Shown in pieces: positions 35,112 to 45,069 of a DNA stretch of 64,000 bases. The DNA is from Candidatus Magnetominusculus dajiuhuensis (GTDB taxonomy: Bacteria; Nitrospirota; Thermodesulfovibrionia; Thermodesulfovibrionales; Magnetobacteriaceae). The position numbers and the translations under genes are program-made. The notes under the pieces were generated by a model, which made no database searches, had not been told where the DNA came from, and saw nothing but the letters and a program-made list of their open reading frames with translations. Every line of letters starts with the position of its first letter. The first letter of the stretch is position 1. The DNA lies in the NCBI GenBank assembly GCA_015233465.1, contig JADFXP010000014.1, forward strand, positions 1 to 64,000, given 5' to 3'.

Positions 35112-35606
35112 CTAATTTTGAGTTGATAGTTTTCCTACAATCCTCATAACTGTCTCTGGATCTTGAAGCCTGCTTAATCCATCAAATGCAGCCTTTAAAC
35201 AATTAAAAGCATTATTACTTCCTATTGATTTAGCAACAACGTTATGCACTCCTGATACCTCAAGCACTGCCCTGACAGGACCTCCTGCAATTATACCTGT
35301 ACCATCTCTTCCAGGGTTCATTACAACTTTTCCTGCTCCAAATCGTCCCATTATTCTATGCGGTATAGTGCCGTCTTTGATAGGAAATTGTACAAGAGAT
35401 CTTTTAGCTTTATCAACTGCCTTTCGTATAGCTTCAGGTACTTCATTAGCTTTACCTTTGCCTAATCCTACTGTACCATTACTATCTCCAACTACTACAA
35501 GCGCTGTAAAAGAAAAACGCCTTCCGCCTTTTACAACCTTTGCAACTCTATTAATAAAGATTACCTTTTCTGTTAGAGTAAGTTTATTTGGGTCAATTTT
35601 TCCCAT
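35112..35606 (-). CDS. rpsE: 30S ribosomal protein S5
   Basis: 164 aa. The double-stranded RNA-binding N-domain ([56 protein letters not shown]) is followed by [35 protein letters not shown]5 shapes the mRNA entry and decoding fidelity. A GGAG site precedes its ATG; the gap to rplR is 78 bases. Confidence 0.98.
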   Translation of the reverse strand: MGKIDPNKLTLTEKVIFINRVAKVVKGGRRFSFTALVVVGDSNGTVGLGKGKANEVPEAIRKAVDKAKRSLVQFPIKDGTIPHRIMGRFGAGKVVMNPGRDGTGIIAGGPVRAVLEVSGVHNVVAKSIGSNNAFNCLKAAFDGLSRLQDPETVMRIVGKLSTQN

Positions 35607-35684
35607 TAATTCTCCTTGCCCTCCTTGATGCAGGCCATTCTATAAGTCACTATATTAATATTCAAATATTTCATTTTCTATCTA

Positions 35685-36047
35685 TTAAAATATTAAACCA
35701 GCTGCGCGAGCTGCTTCAGATAGAGCTTTAACTCTGCCATGATATTTAAAGCCACCTCTATCAAAAACTACACTAGTAATACCCTTTTCCTTAGCACGCT
35801 TAGCAATTAATCCACCAACTAAAGTAGATGATTTGATATTTCCTTTATGCCCAGTAATTTCTTTAACTTCTTTATCAAGTGTTGATGCTGCAACTAAGGT
35901 TGCACCATTAGTATCATCAATCAACTGAGCATAAATATGATTGAGACTCCTAAAAACAGATAACCGCGGCCTTTGAAGGCTTCCATGTACTTTTACACGT
36001 ATCCTTCTATGCCTTGTATTTCGTGATATTATTTTAGTTGTAGCCAA
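35685..36047 (-). CDS. rplR: 50S ribosomal protein L18
   Basis: 120 aa. [34 protein letters not shown] and the C-terminal [28 protein letters not shown] are diagnostic. L18 binds 5S rRNA with L5. It follows rplF by 14 bases. Confidence 0.98.
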   Translation of the reverse strand: MATTKIISRNTRHRRIRVKVHGSLQRPRLSVFRSLNHIYAQLIDDTNGATLVAASTLDKEVKEITGHKGNIKSSTLVGGLIAKRAKEKGITSVVFDRGGFKYHGRVKALSEAARAAGLIF

Positions 36048-36061
36048 TCTGCTTACTTCTC

Positions 36062-36604
36062 CTATTTAGTACCTGTCTTACCAGGCTTTAATTTAATTGT
36101 CTCATTAGCGTATCTTACGCCTTTTCCTTTGTAAGCATCAGGAGATCTTAACCCGCGCAATTTTGCTGCTATTTGCCCTAATTGCTGCTTATCAATGCCT
36201 TTTAGTGATATCTTTGTCTGTTTTTTATCTACCTCAGCGGTTACCCCTGTAGGCAATGGATATTCTACTGGATGAGAAAAACCAAGAGAAAACTCAAGAG
36301 TATTACCTTTTGCCTGCGCCCTATAACCAACTCCAATCAACTCAAGCTCTCTTATATATCCATCAGAAACGCCTTTAACCATGTTATTAATCATAGATCT
36401 TGTAAGACCATGTAAAGACCTATCCATCTTTGAATCAGATATTCTTTCTACTATAATCTTGTCACCCTCTAATTTAACTTTTATACGAGGTGAACATTTA
36501 AAGTTAAGCTGCCCTTTGGCGCCTTTCACATCTATATCAGTATCTTTTATATTAACCTTGACACCAGTAGGCACTGTGATAGGTTGTTTACCAATTCGAG
36601 ACAT
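36062..36604 (-). CDS. rplF: 50S ribosomal protein L6
   Basis: 180 aa from the ATG at 36604 ([19 protein letters not shown]); one extra Met codon lies just upstream. Two homologous domains; the second ends with [39 protein letters not shown]6 sits near the sarcin-ricin loop. Confidence 0.98.
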   Translation of the reverse strand: MSRIGKQPITVPTGVKVNIKDTDIDVKGAKGQLNFKCSPRIKVKLEGDKIIVERISDSKMDRSLHGLTRSMINNMVKGVSDGYIRELELIGVGYRAQAKGNTLEFSLGFSHPVEYPLPTGVTAEVDKKQTKISLKGIDKQQLGQIAAKLRGLRSPDAYKGKGVRYANETIKLKPGKTGTK

Positions 36605-36680
36605 CAATCACCTCAAGATATTCTTTTTTTCAATTTACTATTTCGTATTATTATTTTATTATTCTTCGCTATTCTAAGCG

Positions 36681-37073
36681 CTACCAAACTGTACAGAGCA
36701 ACTCACCGCCAACCTTTTGCGCCCTGCATTCATTATCACTAATAATTCCCTTAGGCGTTGATACAATTGATACACCAACCCCGCCCATCACCTGCGGGAC
36801 TTCTCTATATCCAACATAAACTCTTCTACCAGGCTTACTTACTCTCTTTAACCCAGAGAGGACACTTTTATTTTCAAAATATTTTAAGGATATCCTTAAA
36901 ACACCTTGTTTTTTATCTTTTAGAATTTTATATGCCCGTATAAATCCTTCATCTTTTAATAACTTGGCGATCTCCAACTTCATACGTGAAGCAGGAATAT
37001 CAACCTTATCAGACTTATTCATAACCGCATTTCTAACTCTTGTCAACATATCTGCTATTGGATCTGTCAGCAT
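36681..37073 (-). CDS. rpsH: 30S ribosomal protein S8
   Basis: 130 aa. MLTDPIADMLTRVRNAVMNKSDKVDIPASRMKLEIAKLL at the start and the C-terminal GGVGVSIVSTPKGIISDNECRAQKVGGELLCTVW, matching the family end. S8 binds helix 21 of 16S rRNA and in E. coli represses spc translation; such control here would be inference. Confidence 0.98.
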   Translation of the reverse strand: MLTDPIADMLTRVRNAVMNKSDKVDIPASRMKLEIAKLLKDEGFIRAYKILKDKKQGVLRISLKYFENKSVLSGLKRVSKPGRRVYVGYREVPQVMGGVGVSIVSTPKGIISDNECRAQKVGGELLCTVW

Positions 37074-37139
37074 CTTACTCCTCTACCTTGTCACACTTAA
37101 TGTATACGTCTATATTTATTTTATAAGCAGATTCAACCT

Positions 37140-37325
37140 CTACCAACTTGACTTTGTCACACCCGGTATCTTGCCTTGAAGTGACAACAATCTAAAACAT
37201 ATCCTGCACATATCAAATTTTCTTAGATAACCATTTGGCCGCCCGCATAAATTACATCTATTATATGCTCTAACCTTAAATTTTGGCTTACGTTTAGCCT
37301 TTTCTATTAAACAAGTCTTGGCCAT
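37140..37325 (-). CDS. rpsZ: 30S ribosomal protein S14, zinc-binding type Z
   Basis: A 61-aa short S14. [38 protein letters not shown] gives the four cysteines of the zinc site. The long, cysteine-free form (about 100 aa) typical of gammaproteobacteria is not used. It is positioned between rplE and rpsH as in the usual spc operon. Confidence 0.97.
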   Translation of the reverse strand: MAKTCLIEKAKRKPKFKVRAYNRCNLCGRPNGYLRKFDMCRICFRLLSLQGKIPGVTKSSW

Positions 37326-37355
37326 AAATCTCCTTAAATATCATATTGTTAAAAC

Positions 37356-37898
37356 TCATTTTGCAAAAGGCATCCCAAATTGTTTAAGCAACTCACGCGC
37401 TTCATTATCAGTTTTTGCTGTAGTACAAATAACCACATCAAGGCCATGTACCATTTCAACTTTATCATAATCTATCTCTGGAAATATATACTGCTCCTTA
37501 ATCCCAATAGAATAATTGCCTCTTCCATCAAAGGACTTAGCAGATACACCACGAAAATCCCTAATACTTGGGAGAGTGAGCGATATTAATCTATCTATAA
37601 ATTCATACATCTTTTCACCACGCAAAGTCACCTTACAACCTATTGGCATACCTTCACGTAATTTAAATGTTGCGATTGATTTTTTAGCCTTAGTAATTAC
37701 AGCCTTTTGTCCAGTAACCATCTCAAGCTCGATTCGAGCAGCATCTAATAACTTTATGTTTTGAATCGCCTCACCTAATCCAACATTTAGAACTACCTTT
37801 TCTAGTTTAGGAACCTGCATCACATTTTTATATGATAGCAAGCTTTTGAGTGCAGGTACAATCTCTGCCTTATATTTTTCTCTTAAACGGGAAGCCAT
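37356..37898 (-). CDS. rplE: 50S ribosomal protein L5
   Basis: 180 aa from the ATG at 37898 ([21 protein letters not shown]); a frame to 37925 would overlap rplX and is not preferred. Conserved [38 protein letters not shown] and [28 protein letters not shown]5 binds 5S rRNA and contacts S13 and P-site tRNA. Confidence 0.98.
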   Translation of the reverse strand: MASRLREKYKAEIVPALKSLLSYKNVMQVPKLEKVVLNVGLGEAIQNIKLLDAARIELEMVTGQKAVITKAKKSIATFKLREGMPIGCKVTLRGEKMYEFIDRLISLTLPSIRDFRGVSAKSFDGRGNYSIGIKEQYIFPEIDYDKVEMVHGLDVVICTTAKTDNEARELLKQFGMPFAK

Positions 37899-37903
37899 AG
37901 CGG

Positions 37904-38221
37904 TTATTTTATCCCCTCCGAACATTTACTGCACTTACGTTCTTTTTTACCACCCTCTAATAGTCTATTTGACAATCTTACAGGTTTTTCACAATGAGGG
38001 CATATTATCATAACATTTGAAATATGTATTGGACCCTCGCGATCTATAATTCCGCCTTGAGAATATTGTTTATTAGGCTTCATATGTTTTTTAGTTACAT
38101 TGATACCCTCTATTACAAGTCTGTCTTTCTTTGGTATCAATCGGATTACACGACCTTTTTTTCCTTTATCTTTACCAGTTAATACCAAAACAGTATCTTC
38201 TTTCTTTATACCCAAGCCCAC
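37904..38221 (-). CDS. rplX: 50S ribosomal protein L24
   Basis: 105 aa. The KOW motif [36 protein letters not shown] is followed by a C-terminal zinc-ribbon-like [12 protein letters not shown]...RKCSKC. L24 begins 50S assembly. Its stop lies five bases before the preferred rplE start. Confidence 0.98.
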   Translation of the reverse strand: MGLGIKKEDTVLVLTGKDKGKKGRVIRLIPKKDRLVIEGINVTKKHMKPNKQYSQGGIIDREGPIHISNVMIICPHCEKPVRLSNRLLEGGKKERKCSKCSEGIK

Positions 38222-38257
38222 AACTTTCTCCTTTATTAAATCATTTACTTACTAATT

Positions 38258-38626
38258 CTACAGCACTTCTGGTGCAAGAGATACAATCTTCATATATTCT
38301 TTCCATCTCAATTCTCTTGCTACTGGTCCAAATATTCTTGTACCTATTGGCTCTCCAGCCTGATTAATCATTACACAGGCATTTTGCTGAAATCGTATAT
38401 ATGTACCGTCAATTCTTCTCGTCTCTTTTCTTGTCCTCACTACAACAGCACGACCCTTTGAGCCTTTTTTAACATTGCTATCAGGAAGAGCCTCTTTAAC
38501 GCTTACTACTATTATATCGCCAATTCTGGCGTATCTTTTCTTATAACCTCCAAGTACCTTTATACACATAACCTTTTTGGCACCTGAATTATCAGCTACA
38601 TCAAGCCTAGTTTGAACCTGAATCAT
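38258..38626 (-). CDS. rplN: 50S ribosomal protein L14
   Basis: 122 aa. [27 protein letters not shown] and the end [23 protein letters not shown] are diagnostic. L14 contacts 16S helix 14 in the 70S ribosome. Its start overlaps the rpsQ coding end by 20 bases. Confidence 0.98.
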   Translation of the reverse strand: MIQVQTRLDVADNSGAKKVMCIKVLGGYKKRYARIGDIIVVSVKEALPDSNVKKGSKGRAVVVRTRKETRRIDGTYIRFQQNACVMINQAGEPIGTRIFGPVARELRWKEYMKIVSLAPEVL

Positions 38627-38903
38627 TGCCTGCTCCCTGCTTTTGTTTTTCTGATTTTTCTGTTTTATCTGTCAGTAATTGCACGACCGTCCATCTTTTA
38701 GTCTTACTTAGAGGTCTGGATTCAAGTATCTTAACCTTATCTCCGACATTACATAAATTCTTTTCATCATGTGCCTTAAGTTTAATGGTTCTCTTTAAGG
38801 TCTTCTTATAAAATGGATGTTGATAGAGTCTGCTTATTACAACGACTACAGTCTTATCCATTGTATTTCTTAATACTTCACCTATATAGCTTTTTTTAGG
38901 CAT
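38607..38903 (-). CDS. rpsQ: 30S ribosomal protein S17
   Basis: 98 aa. OB-fold core [39 protein letters not shown]...[19 protein letters not shown], plus a glutamine/lysine-rich C-terminal tail of about 20 residues not found in minimal S17. The tail overlaps the start of rplN. Confidence 0.97.
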   Translation of the reverse strand: MPKKSYIGEVLRNTMDKTVVVVISRLYQHPFYKKTLKRTIKLKAHDEKNLCNVGDKVKILESRPLSKTKRWTVVQLLTDKTEKSEKQKQGAGNDSGSN

Positions 38904-39117
38904 TATTTTTCACCAGTTTCTTGTTTTCTTTGGACATCTTCTCTTTGGCAATTGTTTTTGCCCTTGCAATATCTCTTTTCAAAGCCCTAATTCTTAACGG
39001 ATTCTGTATCTCTCCAGTTGCAGCTTGGAATCTTAAATTAAATAATTCCTTTCTCATCTCAGAGACCTTTGACGTAATCTCATCATTAGTCAATGCTCTT
39101 ATCTCAGTAGGTTTCAA
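38896..39117 (-). CDS. rpmC: 50S ribosomal protein L29
   Basis: A 73-aa two-helix protein. [56 protein letters not shown] matches the family closely. L29 lies at the tunnel exit next to L23. It overlaps rplP by four bases and rpsQ by eight. Confidence 0.97.
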   Translation of the reverse strand: MKPTEIRALTNDEITSKVSEMRKELFNLRFQAATGEIQNPLRIRALKRDIARAKTIAKEKMSKENKKLVKNNA

Positions 39118-39527
39118 ATCAATTCCTCCTGCCTGCGTACTATTCTGGTAGAAATTGGCAATTTATATGATGCAAGCCTTAATGCTTCCATAGCTACATC
39201 CTCAGTTACGCCTGATATTTCATATAGAACTCTGCCTGATTTAACAACAGACACCCAATACTCTGGATTACCTTTACCTTTACCCATTCTTGTCTCAGCT
39301 GGTTTCTTCGTAATTGGTTTATCAGGAAATATCCTTATCCATAGCTTACAACCGCGCTTTGCATGTCTTGTAATTGCAATTCTCGCTGATTCTATCTGTC
39401 TGCTAGTTATCCATCCAGGCTCAAGTGCCTTTAACCCATACTCACCAAAAGATATATCTCCGCCGCGATATGCCTTTCCAGTCATGCGGCCCTTCATCAT
39501 CTTTCTGTGTTTAACCTTTTTAGGCAT
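39114..39527 (-). CDS. rplP: 50S ribosomal protein L16
   Basis: 137 aa from the ATG at 39527 ([61 protein letters not shown]-type sequence). Contains [42 protein letters not shown], the tRNA-binding region. An ATG two codons earlier is possible. A strong promoter-like sequence precedes it. Confidence 0.97.
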   Translation of the reverse strand: MPKKVKHRKMMKGRMTGKAYRGGDISFGEYGLKALEPGWITSRQIESARIAITRHAKRGCKLWIRIFPDKPITKKPAETRMGKGKGNPEYWVSVVKSGRVLYEISGVTEDVAMEALRLASYKLPISTRIVRRQEELI

Positions 39528-39589
39528 TAACATGATATTTTTATCCCTGTAATTCTAAATAATATTTTTGTATTCTTATCAAACAGCCA

Positions 39590-39618
39590 ATTATATCAAT
39601 AATCTATATAAACGTCAA
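39590..39618 (-). promoter_or_regulatory. Candidate internal promoter before rplP
   Basis: On the minus strand TTGACG (39613-39618), 17 bases, then a perfect TATAAT (39590-39595). It occupies the 101-base gap between rpsC and rplP, which is long for this cluster. It could drive rplP through the spc operon. Confidence 0.6.
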
Positions 39619-39634
39619 GGAAATCTTATTCCTC

Positions 39635-40279
39635 TTAAGCTACCTTTTTACCATCAGGCAATATATCACCCTTATAAATCCATACCTTTACACCTATAAG
39701 GCCAAACGTTGTCTTAGCCTCTGCAAATCCATAATCAATATCAGCTCTAAAAGTATGTAGAGGAACTCTTCCTTCTCTATACCATTCTGAACGTGCTATT
39801 TCAGCACCTGCAAGCCTACCTGCGCACATCACCTTAATCCCTAATGCTCCAAATCTTATGGATGACAGTACTGCCTTTTTCATTGCACGTCTAAATGCTA
39901 CTCTCTTTTCAATCTCCATCGCTATATGTTCAGCTACCAATACTGAATCCAATTCAGGCTTTCTTACTTCCTTTATATCAATATTAATCTGCTTCCCAAT
40001 ATATACCTCAATCTGCTTTTTTAAACCTTCTACCTCAGTGCCTTTCTTACCAATTATAATTCCAGGACGTGCTGTATACACTATTATACGTATCTTTAGA
40101 CCAGCCCTTTCAATCTCTATCTTAGAAATACCTGCATGATATAACTTCTTCTTTATAAAATCCTTTATATAGAGGTCTTCATGGAGCTGGGCAGCATATC
40201 CATTTTTCAAATACCACCTAGAGTCCCATGTCTTGATGATTCCTAGTCTATTACCTATTGGATGTGTCTTCTGACCCAA
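39635..40279 (-). CDS. rpsC: 30S ribosomal protein S3
   Basis: 214 aa. [23 protein letters not shown], the KH domain with [20 protein letters not shown], and the C-terminal [61 protein letters not shown]. It forms part of the mRNA entry and helicase site. Confidence 0.98.
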   Translation of the reverse strand: MGQKTHPIGNRLGIIKTWDSRWYLKNGYAAQLHEDLYIKDFIKKKLYHAGISKIEIERAGLKIRIIVYTARPGIIIGKKGTEVEGLKKQIEVYIGKQINIDIKEVRKPELDSVLVAEHIAMEIEKRVAFRRAMKKAVLSSIRFGALGIKVMCAGRLAGAEIARSEWYREGRVPLHTFRADIDYGFAEAKTTFGLIGVKVWIYKGDILPDGKKVA

Positions 40280-40297
40280 ACTTAACCTCCATTTATA

Positions 40298-40678
40298 TTA
40301 TTTATTAATTTTCTTATTAGTTTCAGTTTTAATTTTCTTATCTGCTTCAAGCTCTTTTAAAACTACTGTTATATGACATGATCTCTTCTTAATTACATTT
40401 GCCCTGCCCATAGCCCTAGGCATCATTCTCTTCATCACAGGACCTTGGTCTACAAATATCTTAAAAATTATCATCAGTTCAGGATCTGCCACATCCTTTT
40501 GTGCTGCATTAGCCATTGCTGATTTTAATGTCGAAAGCACCAAACCAGCTGCTCGATATGGCATAAACTTTAACATTACCTCTGCCTCAGAAGCAGTCTT
40601 GCCTCTTAGAAGTTTAGTAACCCTGCGTACTTTTCTTGGGGTCACCCTTGCATATCTTAAAATAGCCTTTGTTTCCAT
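40298..40678 (-). CDS. rplV: 50S ribosomal protein L22
   Basis: 126 aa. METKAILRYARVTPRKVRRVTKLLRGKTASEAEVMLKFMPYRAAGLVLSTLKSAMANAAQ and the tunnel loop ...MKRMMPRAMGRANVIKKRSCHITVVL. It ends in a lysine-rich tail and abuts rpsS with no spacer. Confidence 0.98.
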   Translation of the reverse strand: METKAILRYARVTPRKVRRVTKLLRGKTASEAEVMLKFMPYRAAGLVLSTLKSAMANAAQKDVADPELMIIFKIFVDQGPVMKRMMPRAMGRANVIKKRSCHITVVLKELEADKKIKTETNKKINK

Positions 40679-40966
40679 TTATTTCACTTTTACCTTAGCA
40701 GTCTTAGTAGAACCAGCATGTCCTTTAAAGGTTCTTGTTGGTGAAAATTCACCAAGTTTATGCCCAACTAAGTTTTCAGTAACATATACTGGTATAAACT
40801 TACGTCCATTATGAACTGCGAATGTTATATTAATAAACTCAGGCAAAATAGTTGAACGCCTTGACCAGGTCTTTATGACCTTTTTTTCACCAGTCTTACT
40901 AATTACTTCAACCTTCTTCCTTAGATGTTCGTCCACAAAAGGGCCTTTTTTAACAGACCTTGGCAT
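40679..40966 (-). CDS. rpsS: 30S ribosomal protein S19
   Basis: 95 aa. [73 protein letters not shown]. It pairs with S13 in the head of the 30S subunit. It lies directly between rplB and rplV. Confidence 0.98.
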   Translation of the reverse strand: MPRSVKKGPFVDEHLRKKVEVISKTGEKKVIKTWSRRSTILPEFINITFAVHNGRKFIPVYVTENLVGHKLGEFSPTRTFKGHAGSTKTAKVKVK

Positions 40967-40968
40967 AG

Positions 40969-41787
40969 TTACCTCTTTCTCTTTATAATGAATTTATCTG
41001 TTTGTTTATTTTTTCTCGTCTTAACACCCTCTGGCTTACCCCATGGACTGCATGGAGGCCTACCGCCGGAACTCTTACCTTCTCCACCACCTAATGGATG
41101 ATCTATTGGATTCATAGCAACGCCTCTGACTGTTGATTTCTTACCAAGCCAACGTACTCTTCCAGCCTTGCCATACGATATATTTTCATGATCTGTATTA
41201 CTAACCTGACCAACAGTTGCCATACATATTGAAGGAATCAATCTCATCTCACCAGATGCTAGCTTGACATGACAATATTTCACATCTCTTGCAACTAATT
41301 GTGCCTGTGTACCAGCGCTTCTTACGAGCTTTGCACCTTGTCCTGGCTTTAATTCTATATTATGTATAATCGTACCAAGCGGAATATCCTTTAATGCAAG
41401 TGCATTACCAATCTTGATTTCTGCTTGAGGCCCAGAATTTATAGGGTCTCCAACCTTCAGCCCCTCAGGTGATATTATATAACGTCTCTCACCATCTTTA
41501 TATTTTAATAAAGCTATCCTTGCAGACCTATTTGGATCATACTCAATCGTCTCAACTATAGCCATTATTCCAATCTTATCTCTTTTAAAATCTATCTTTC
41601 TATAATGTCTTTTATGACCGCCGCTGCGCTGCCACATTGTGATTCGACCAGTATTATTTCTGCCGCCATTTTTCTTTAGCGGTTCCAATAATGGTTTAAA
41701 GGGTGTTGTAGTAGTTATTTCCTTAAAGTCCGAAATCGTCTGAAATCTCTGTCCAGGAGAAGTCGGTCTTAATCTTCTTATGCCCAT
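40969..41787 (-). CDS. rplB: 50S ribosomal protein L2
   Basis: 272 aa. Contains [39 protein letters not shown] and the peptidyl-transferase-near [43 protein letters not shown] with the conserved His. Required for subunit association and catalysis. Two bases separate it from rpsS. Confidence 0.98.
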   Translation of the reverse strand: MGIRRLRPTSPGQRFQTISDFKEITTTTPFKPLLEPLKKNGGRNNTGRITMWQRSGGHKRHYRKIDFKRDKIGIMAIVETIEYDPNRSARIALLKYKDGERRYIISPEGLKVGDPINSGPQAEIKIGNALALKDIPLGTIIHNIELKPGQGAKLVRSAGTQAQLVARDVKYCHVKLASGEMRLIPSICMATVGQVSNTDHENISYGKAGRVRWLGKKSTVRGVAMNPIDHPLGGGEGKSSGGRPPCSPWGKPEGVKTRKNKQTDKFIIKRKR

Positions 41788-41816
41788 CTCAGTTGTCCCT
41801 TTTTAATCTTCATCTA

Positions 41817-42110
41817 TTAGTGCATTCCTTCAACAAAATCAAGTGTTTGACCTTTTTGAAGGGTTATTATTGCCTTTTTCTTCTTACTTGTTCTTCCATA
41901 TGAGCGACCATATCTCTTTAATTTTCCATCACTGCGAATTGTCGCTACCTTTTCAACTTTGACCTTAAATATCGTCTCAAATGCCTTTTTTATCTCAACC
42001 TTATTGGCATCTGTTGACACCTCAACAATCAACTTATTCTCACTTTCCTTAAGAACCATACTCTTTTCAGTAAGATACGGTTTTATTATTATTGTATATA
42101 AGTCTTTCAT
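41817..42110 (-). CDS. rplW: 50S ribosomal protein L23
   Basis: 97 aa. IIIKPYLTEKSMVLKESENKLIVEVSTDANKVEIKKAFETIFKVKVEKVATIRSDGKLKRYGRSYGRTSKKKKAIITLQKGQTLDFVEG. It docks trigger factor and SRP at the tunnel exit. It follows rplD by two bases. Confidence 0.98.
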   Translation of the reverse strand: MKDLYTIIIKPYLTEKSMVLKESENKLIVEVSTDANKVEIKKAFETIFKVKVEKVATIRSDGKLKRYGRSYGRTSKKKKAIITLQKGQTLDFVEGMH

Positions 42111-42112
42111 AT

Positions 42113-42766
42113 CTACGCATCTACCTTAAGAAGCCTATTATTAATTACTTCCAAAGCCCCTTTTATTATGATTACCTTATCATGATTTAATACATCATAT
42201 GTAGTTATATCAATAGCCTTTGCTACATCTATATTTATTAAGTTTCTTGATGACATTACTATGTTATCATCTCTGTCTTCTAATACAATCAAAACACTTT
42301 GTCTTGCAAGCCCTAATCCATTCAATACATTCAACATTTTCTTGGTGCTTGGCTTGTTATTTTCAGCAAACATAGAACTCATAGTATCTAATACTATTAT
42401 CTCACCATTACTAAATTTTGAAGAAAGAGCATTTTTTAGTGCAAGCCTTTTAACTTTCTTATTTAAATTATATGAATAATCTCTTGGTGATGGACCAAAT
42501 GTTGTTGCTCCACCCTTCCATATCGTAGATCGTGAACTTCCGTGCCTTGCCCTACCTGTATGTTTTTGCTTCCAAGGTTTTTTACCACCGCCCCTAACCA
42601 TACCAATTGTCTTTGTGGCATGTGTACCTTGGCGTTGATTGGCTAAGAAATTTACAACTGCGGTATGCAGTATTTCCCCATTAACCTCACAACCATATAT
42701 CTCTTTTGAAATATTGATCTTACCCTTTGGGTTATTGTCTATGCCTATTACTTGAGTCTCTATCAT
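42113..42766 (-). CDS. rplD: 50S ribosomal protein L4
   Basis: 217 aa from the ATG at 42766 (MIETQVIGIDNNPKGKINI), which gives the family length; a longer frame to 42856 lies within rplC and is rejected. Conserved NQRQGTHATKTIGMVRGGGKKPWKQKHTGRARHGSSRSTIWKGGATTFGPSPRDYSYNLNKKVKRLALK lines the exit tunnel. In E. coli L4 also represses the S10 operon. Confidence 0.97.
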   Translation of the reverse strand: MIETQVIGIDNNPKGKINISKEIYGCEVNGEILHTAVVNFLANQRQGTHATKTIGMVRGGGKKPWKQKHTGRARHGSSRSTIWKGGATTFGPSPRDYSYNLNKKVKRLALKNALSSKFSNGEIIVLDTMSSMFAENNKPSTKKMLNVLNGLGLARQSVLIVLEDRDDNIVMSSRNLINIDVAKAIDITTYDVLNHDKVIIIKGALEVINNRLLKVDA

Positions 42767-42767
42767 A

Positions 42768-43385
42768 TTATAACTGTTTCCTAACCTCAACCAATGTTCC
42801 CTTATGACCAGGGACTGCTCCCTTAATAATAAGTAAATTCTGCTGTGGTTTAACATCTATAATTATTACGTTTTTAACGCTTATCCTGACCGATCCCATA
42901 TGACCAGGCATTCCTTTATTTTTCCATACTCGTGAAGGAAACGAACTTGCGCCAATTGAGCCCGGCGCACGGTTAAACATTGAACCATGTGACCCAGGAC
43001 CGCCTGAATAGTTAAGTCTCTTCATTACGCCTTGAAAACCTTTGCCTTTAGAAACTGCACTAATTAATACCTTATCACCTGCAGCAAATCCATCAACGGT
43101 TACCATGTCTCCAACTTTTGCAGCACTATCAAGACTAAACTCCTTAAATACACCATAAGGCTTCACTCCACTCTTGTCACATGCGCCTTTTAATGCTTTA
43201 TTTATCATTTTTTGTTTCTTTAATTCATTAAACCCTAATTTTACCGCCTCGTAACCATCACGCTCAACAGTTTTTACCTGCACTACACAGCATGGACCAG
43301 CCTCTATAAGTGTAACAGGTATCACTGTACCGTCTTCCTTATATATATGGGACATCCCTATTTTTTTTCCAATTATTCCATTCAC
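42768..43385 (-). CDS. rplC: 50S ribosomal protein L3
   Basis: 205 aa. [37 protein letters not shown] and the long loop [54 protein letters not shown] that approaches the peptidyl transferase centre. It overlaps rpsJ by four bases. Confidence 0.98.
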   Translation of the reverse strand: MNGIIGKKIGMSHIYKEDGTVIPVTLIEAGPCCVVQVKTVERDGYEAVKLGFNELKKQKMINKALKGACDKSGVKPYGVFKEFSLDSAAKVGDMVTVDGFAAGDKVLISAVSKGKGFQGVMKRLNYSGGPGSHGSMFNRAPGSIGASSFPSRVWKNKGMPGHMGSVRISVKNVIIIDVKPQQNLLIIKGAVPGHKGTLVEVRKQL

Positions 43386-43687
43386 AGTTTTATCTCTACA
43401 TCGACACCCGCTGCAAGCTCTAATTTCATTAAAGCATCTACAGTCTGTTGTGTTGGCTCATGTATATCTAAAAGCCTTTTATGCGTTCTTATCTCAAACT
43501 GCTCTCTGGACTTTTTATCAACATGCGGTGACCTGAGAACAGTAAACTTCTGTATCCTAGTTGGCAAAGGCACTGGCCCTGCTATGCGCGCTCCAGTCCT
43601 ATGTGCTGTATCTACAAGCTCTTTCACAGACTGATCTAACAATCTATGATCGTATGCCCTCATCTTTATTCTAATCTTCTCGTGCAC
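43382..43687 (-). CDS. rpsJ: 30S ribosomal protein S10 (NusE)
   Basis: 101 aa. [98 protein letters not shown] is full length for the family. It acts in the ribosome and with NusB in antitermination. It starts three bases after tuf, so the S10 operon is fused to the str operon. Confidence 0.98.
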   Translation of the reverse strand: MHEKIRIKMRAYDHRLLDQSVKELVDTAHRTGARIAGPVPLPTRIQKFTVLRSPHVDKKSREQFEIRTHKRLLDIHEPTQQTVDALMKLELAAGVDVEIKL

Positions 43688-43690
43688 AGC

Positions 43691-44890
43691 TTACTTTATA
43701 ACCTCAGTAACAACACCAGCTCCAACTGTACGGCCGCCTTCTCTTATAGCAAATCTTACCTCTTTTTCCATTGCTATTGGGGCTATCAATTCTGCTGTCA
43801 GATTTATATTATCTCCTGGCATTACCATCTCTACTCCTTCTGGTAACTCCACTATCCCTGTTACATCCGTTGTCCTAAAATAAAACTGCGGTCTATAACC
43901 CTTGAAAAACGGAGTATGTCTTCCGCCCTCTTCCTTTGTCAATATATATACCTTTGCCTTAAACTTTGTATGAGGCGTTATTGACCCAGGCTTTGCCAAT
44001 ACCTGACCTCTCTCTACATCATCCTTACCAATTCCTCTTAACAATGCACCTATATTATCTCCTGCCCTTCCCTCATCAAGGAGCTTCCTGAACATCTCAA
44101 CCCCTGTGACTACAGTCTTTGCAGTATCGCGTATTCCTATTACCTCTACCTCTTCGCCTACCTTTATAATACCCCTGTCTATCCTTCCTGTTACTACCGT
44201 TCCCCTGCCGCTTATCGAGAATACATCCTCTATCGGCATCAAAAACGGCTTGTCAAGCGGTCTCTCAGGTTCTGCTATATATCTGTCTACCTCTGCCATC
44301 AACTGATGTATACACTTATATTCCTCAGCATTTGCATCCGTGCTCTCACATGACATTGCCTTTAATGCACTGCCCCTAACTATCGGAATATCATCTCCGG
44401 GAAACTCATACTTGCTTAAAAGCTCACGCACTTCAAGCTCTACCAGATCAAGCAGCTCTTCATCATCTACCATATCTACCTTATTCATAAATACCACTAT
44501 CATTGGCACGCCGACCTGCTTTGCAAGCAGTATATGTTCTCTGGTCTGAGGCATAGGACCGTCAGCAGCACTTACTACCAATATAGCTCCATCCATCTGT
44601 GCCGCACCTGTTATCATGTTCTTTACATAATCTGCATGCCCAGGGCAGTCTACATGAGCATAATGACGCTTATCTGTCTCATACTCAACATGGGCTGTTG
44701 CTATGGTTATACCCCTTGCCTTTTCTTCAGGGGCGTTATCTATCTGATCATAGGCTGTAAACTTTGCCTGTCCCTTAAACGATAATGCCTTAGTTATCGC
44801 TGCAGTCAATGTCGTCTTTCCATGGTCTACATGACCAATCGTTCCTACATTAACATGAGGCTTATTTCTTTCAAATTTCTCTTTTGCCAT
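43691..44890 (-). CDS. tuf: Elongation factor Tu
   Basis: A 399-aa GTPase that delivers aminoacyl-tRNA. G1 [16 protein letters not shown]3 [29 protein letters not shown]4 NKVDMVDD and the domain 2/3 motifs [13 protein letters not shown] and [10 protein letters not shown] are visible. Only one tuf copy is seen in the window. It has its own strong promoter in the 179-base gap after fusA. Confidence 0.99.
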   Translation of the reverse strand: MAKEKFERNKPHVNVGTIGHVDHGKTTLTAAITKALSFKGQAKFTAYDQIDNAPEEKARGITIATAHVEYETDKRHYAHVDCPGHADYVKNMITGAAQMDGAILVVSAADGPMPQTREHILLAKQVGVPMIVVFMNKVDMVDDEELLDLVELEVRELLSKYEFPGDDIPIVRGSALKAMSCESTDANAEEYKCIHQLMAEVDRYIAEPERPLDKPFLMPIEDVFSISGRGTVVTGRIDRGIIKVGEEVEVIGIRDTAKTVVTGVEMFRKLLDEGRAGDNIGALLRGIGKDDVERGQVLAKPGSITPHTKFKAKVYILTKEEGGRHTPFFKGYRPQFYFRTTDVTGIVELPEGVEMVMPGDNINLTAELIAPIAMEKEVRFAIREGGRTVGAGVVTEVIK

Positions 44891-44982
44891 ACTAACCTCC
44901 TTGGCCTACTAAATCGCTGCCACCTTGCTACTGCAATCTACTGTGACACTCGATAAAGTCGCTTACTCACAGTTGAATGTAT

Positions 44983-45011
44983 ACTATATATGTTATTGAA
45001 ATTAATGTCAA
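44983..45011 (-). promoter_or_regulatory. Strong sigma-70-type promoter for tuf
   Basis: On the minus strand a perfect TTGACA (45006-45011), 17-base spacer and TATAGT (44983-44988). It lies about 95 bases upstream of the tuf ATG, leaving a GC-richer leader. It would boost tuf and the S10 operon beyond the rpsL promoter. Confidence 0.75.
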
Positions 45012-45069
45012 CTAAAAAATGAACTTTTGCTAAATTTTATAAAAAAAAGTTTGTTTTACTACTTATATA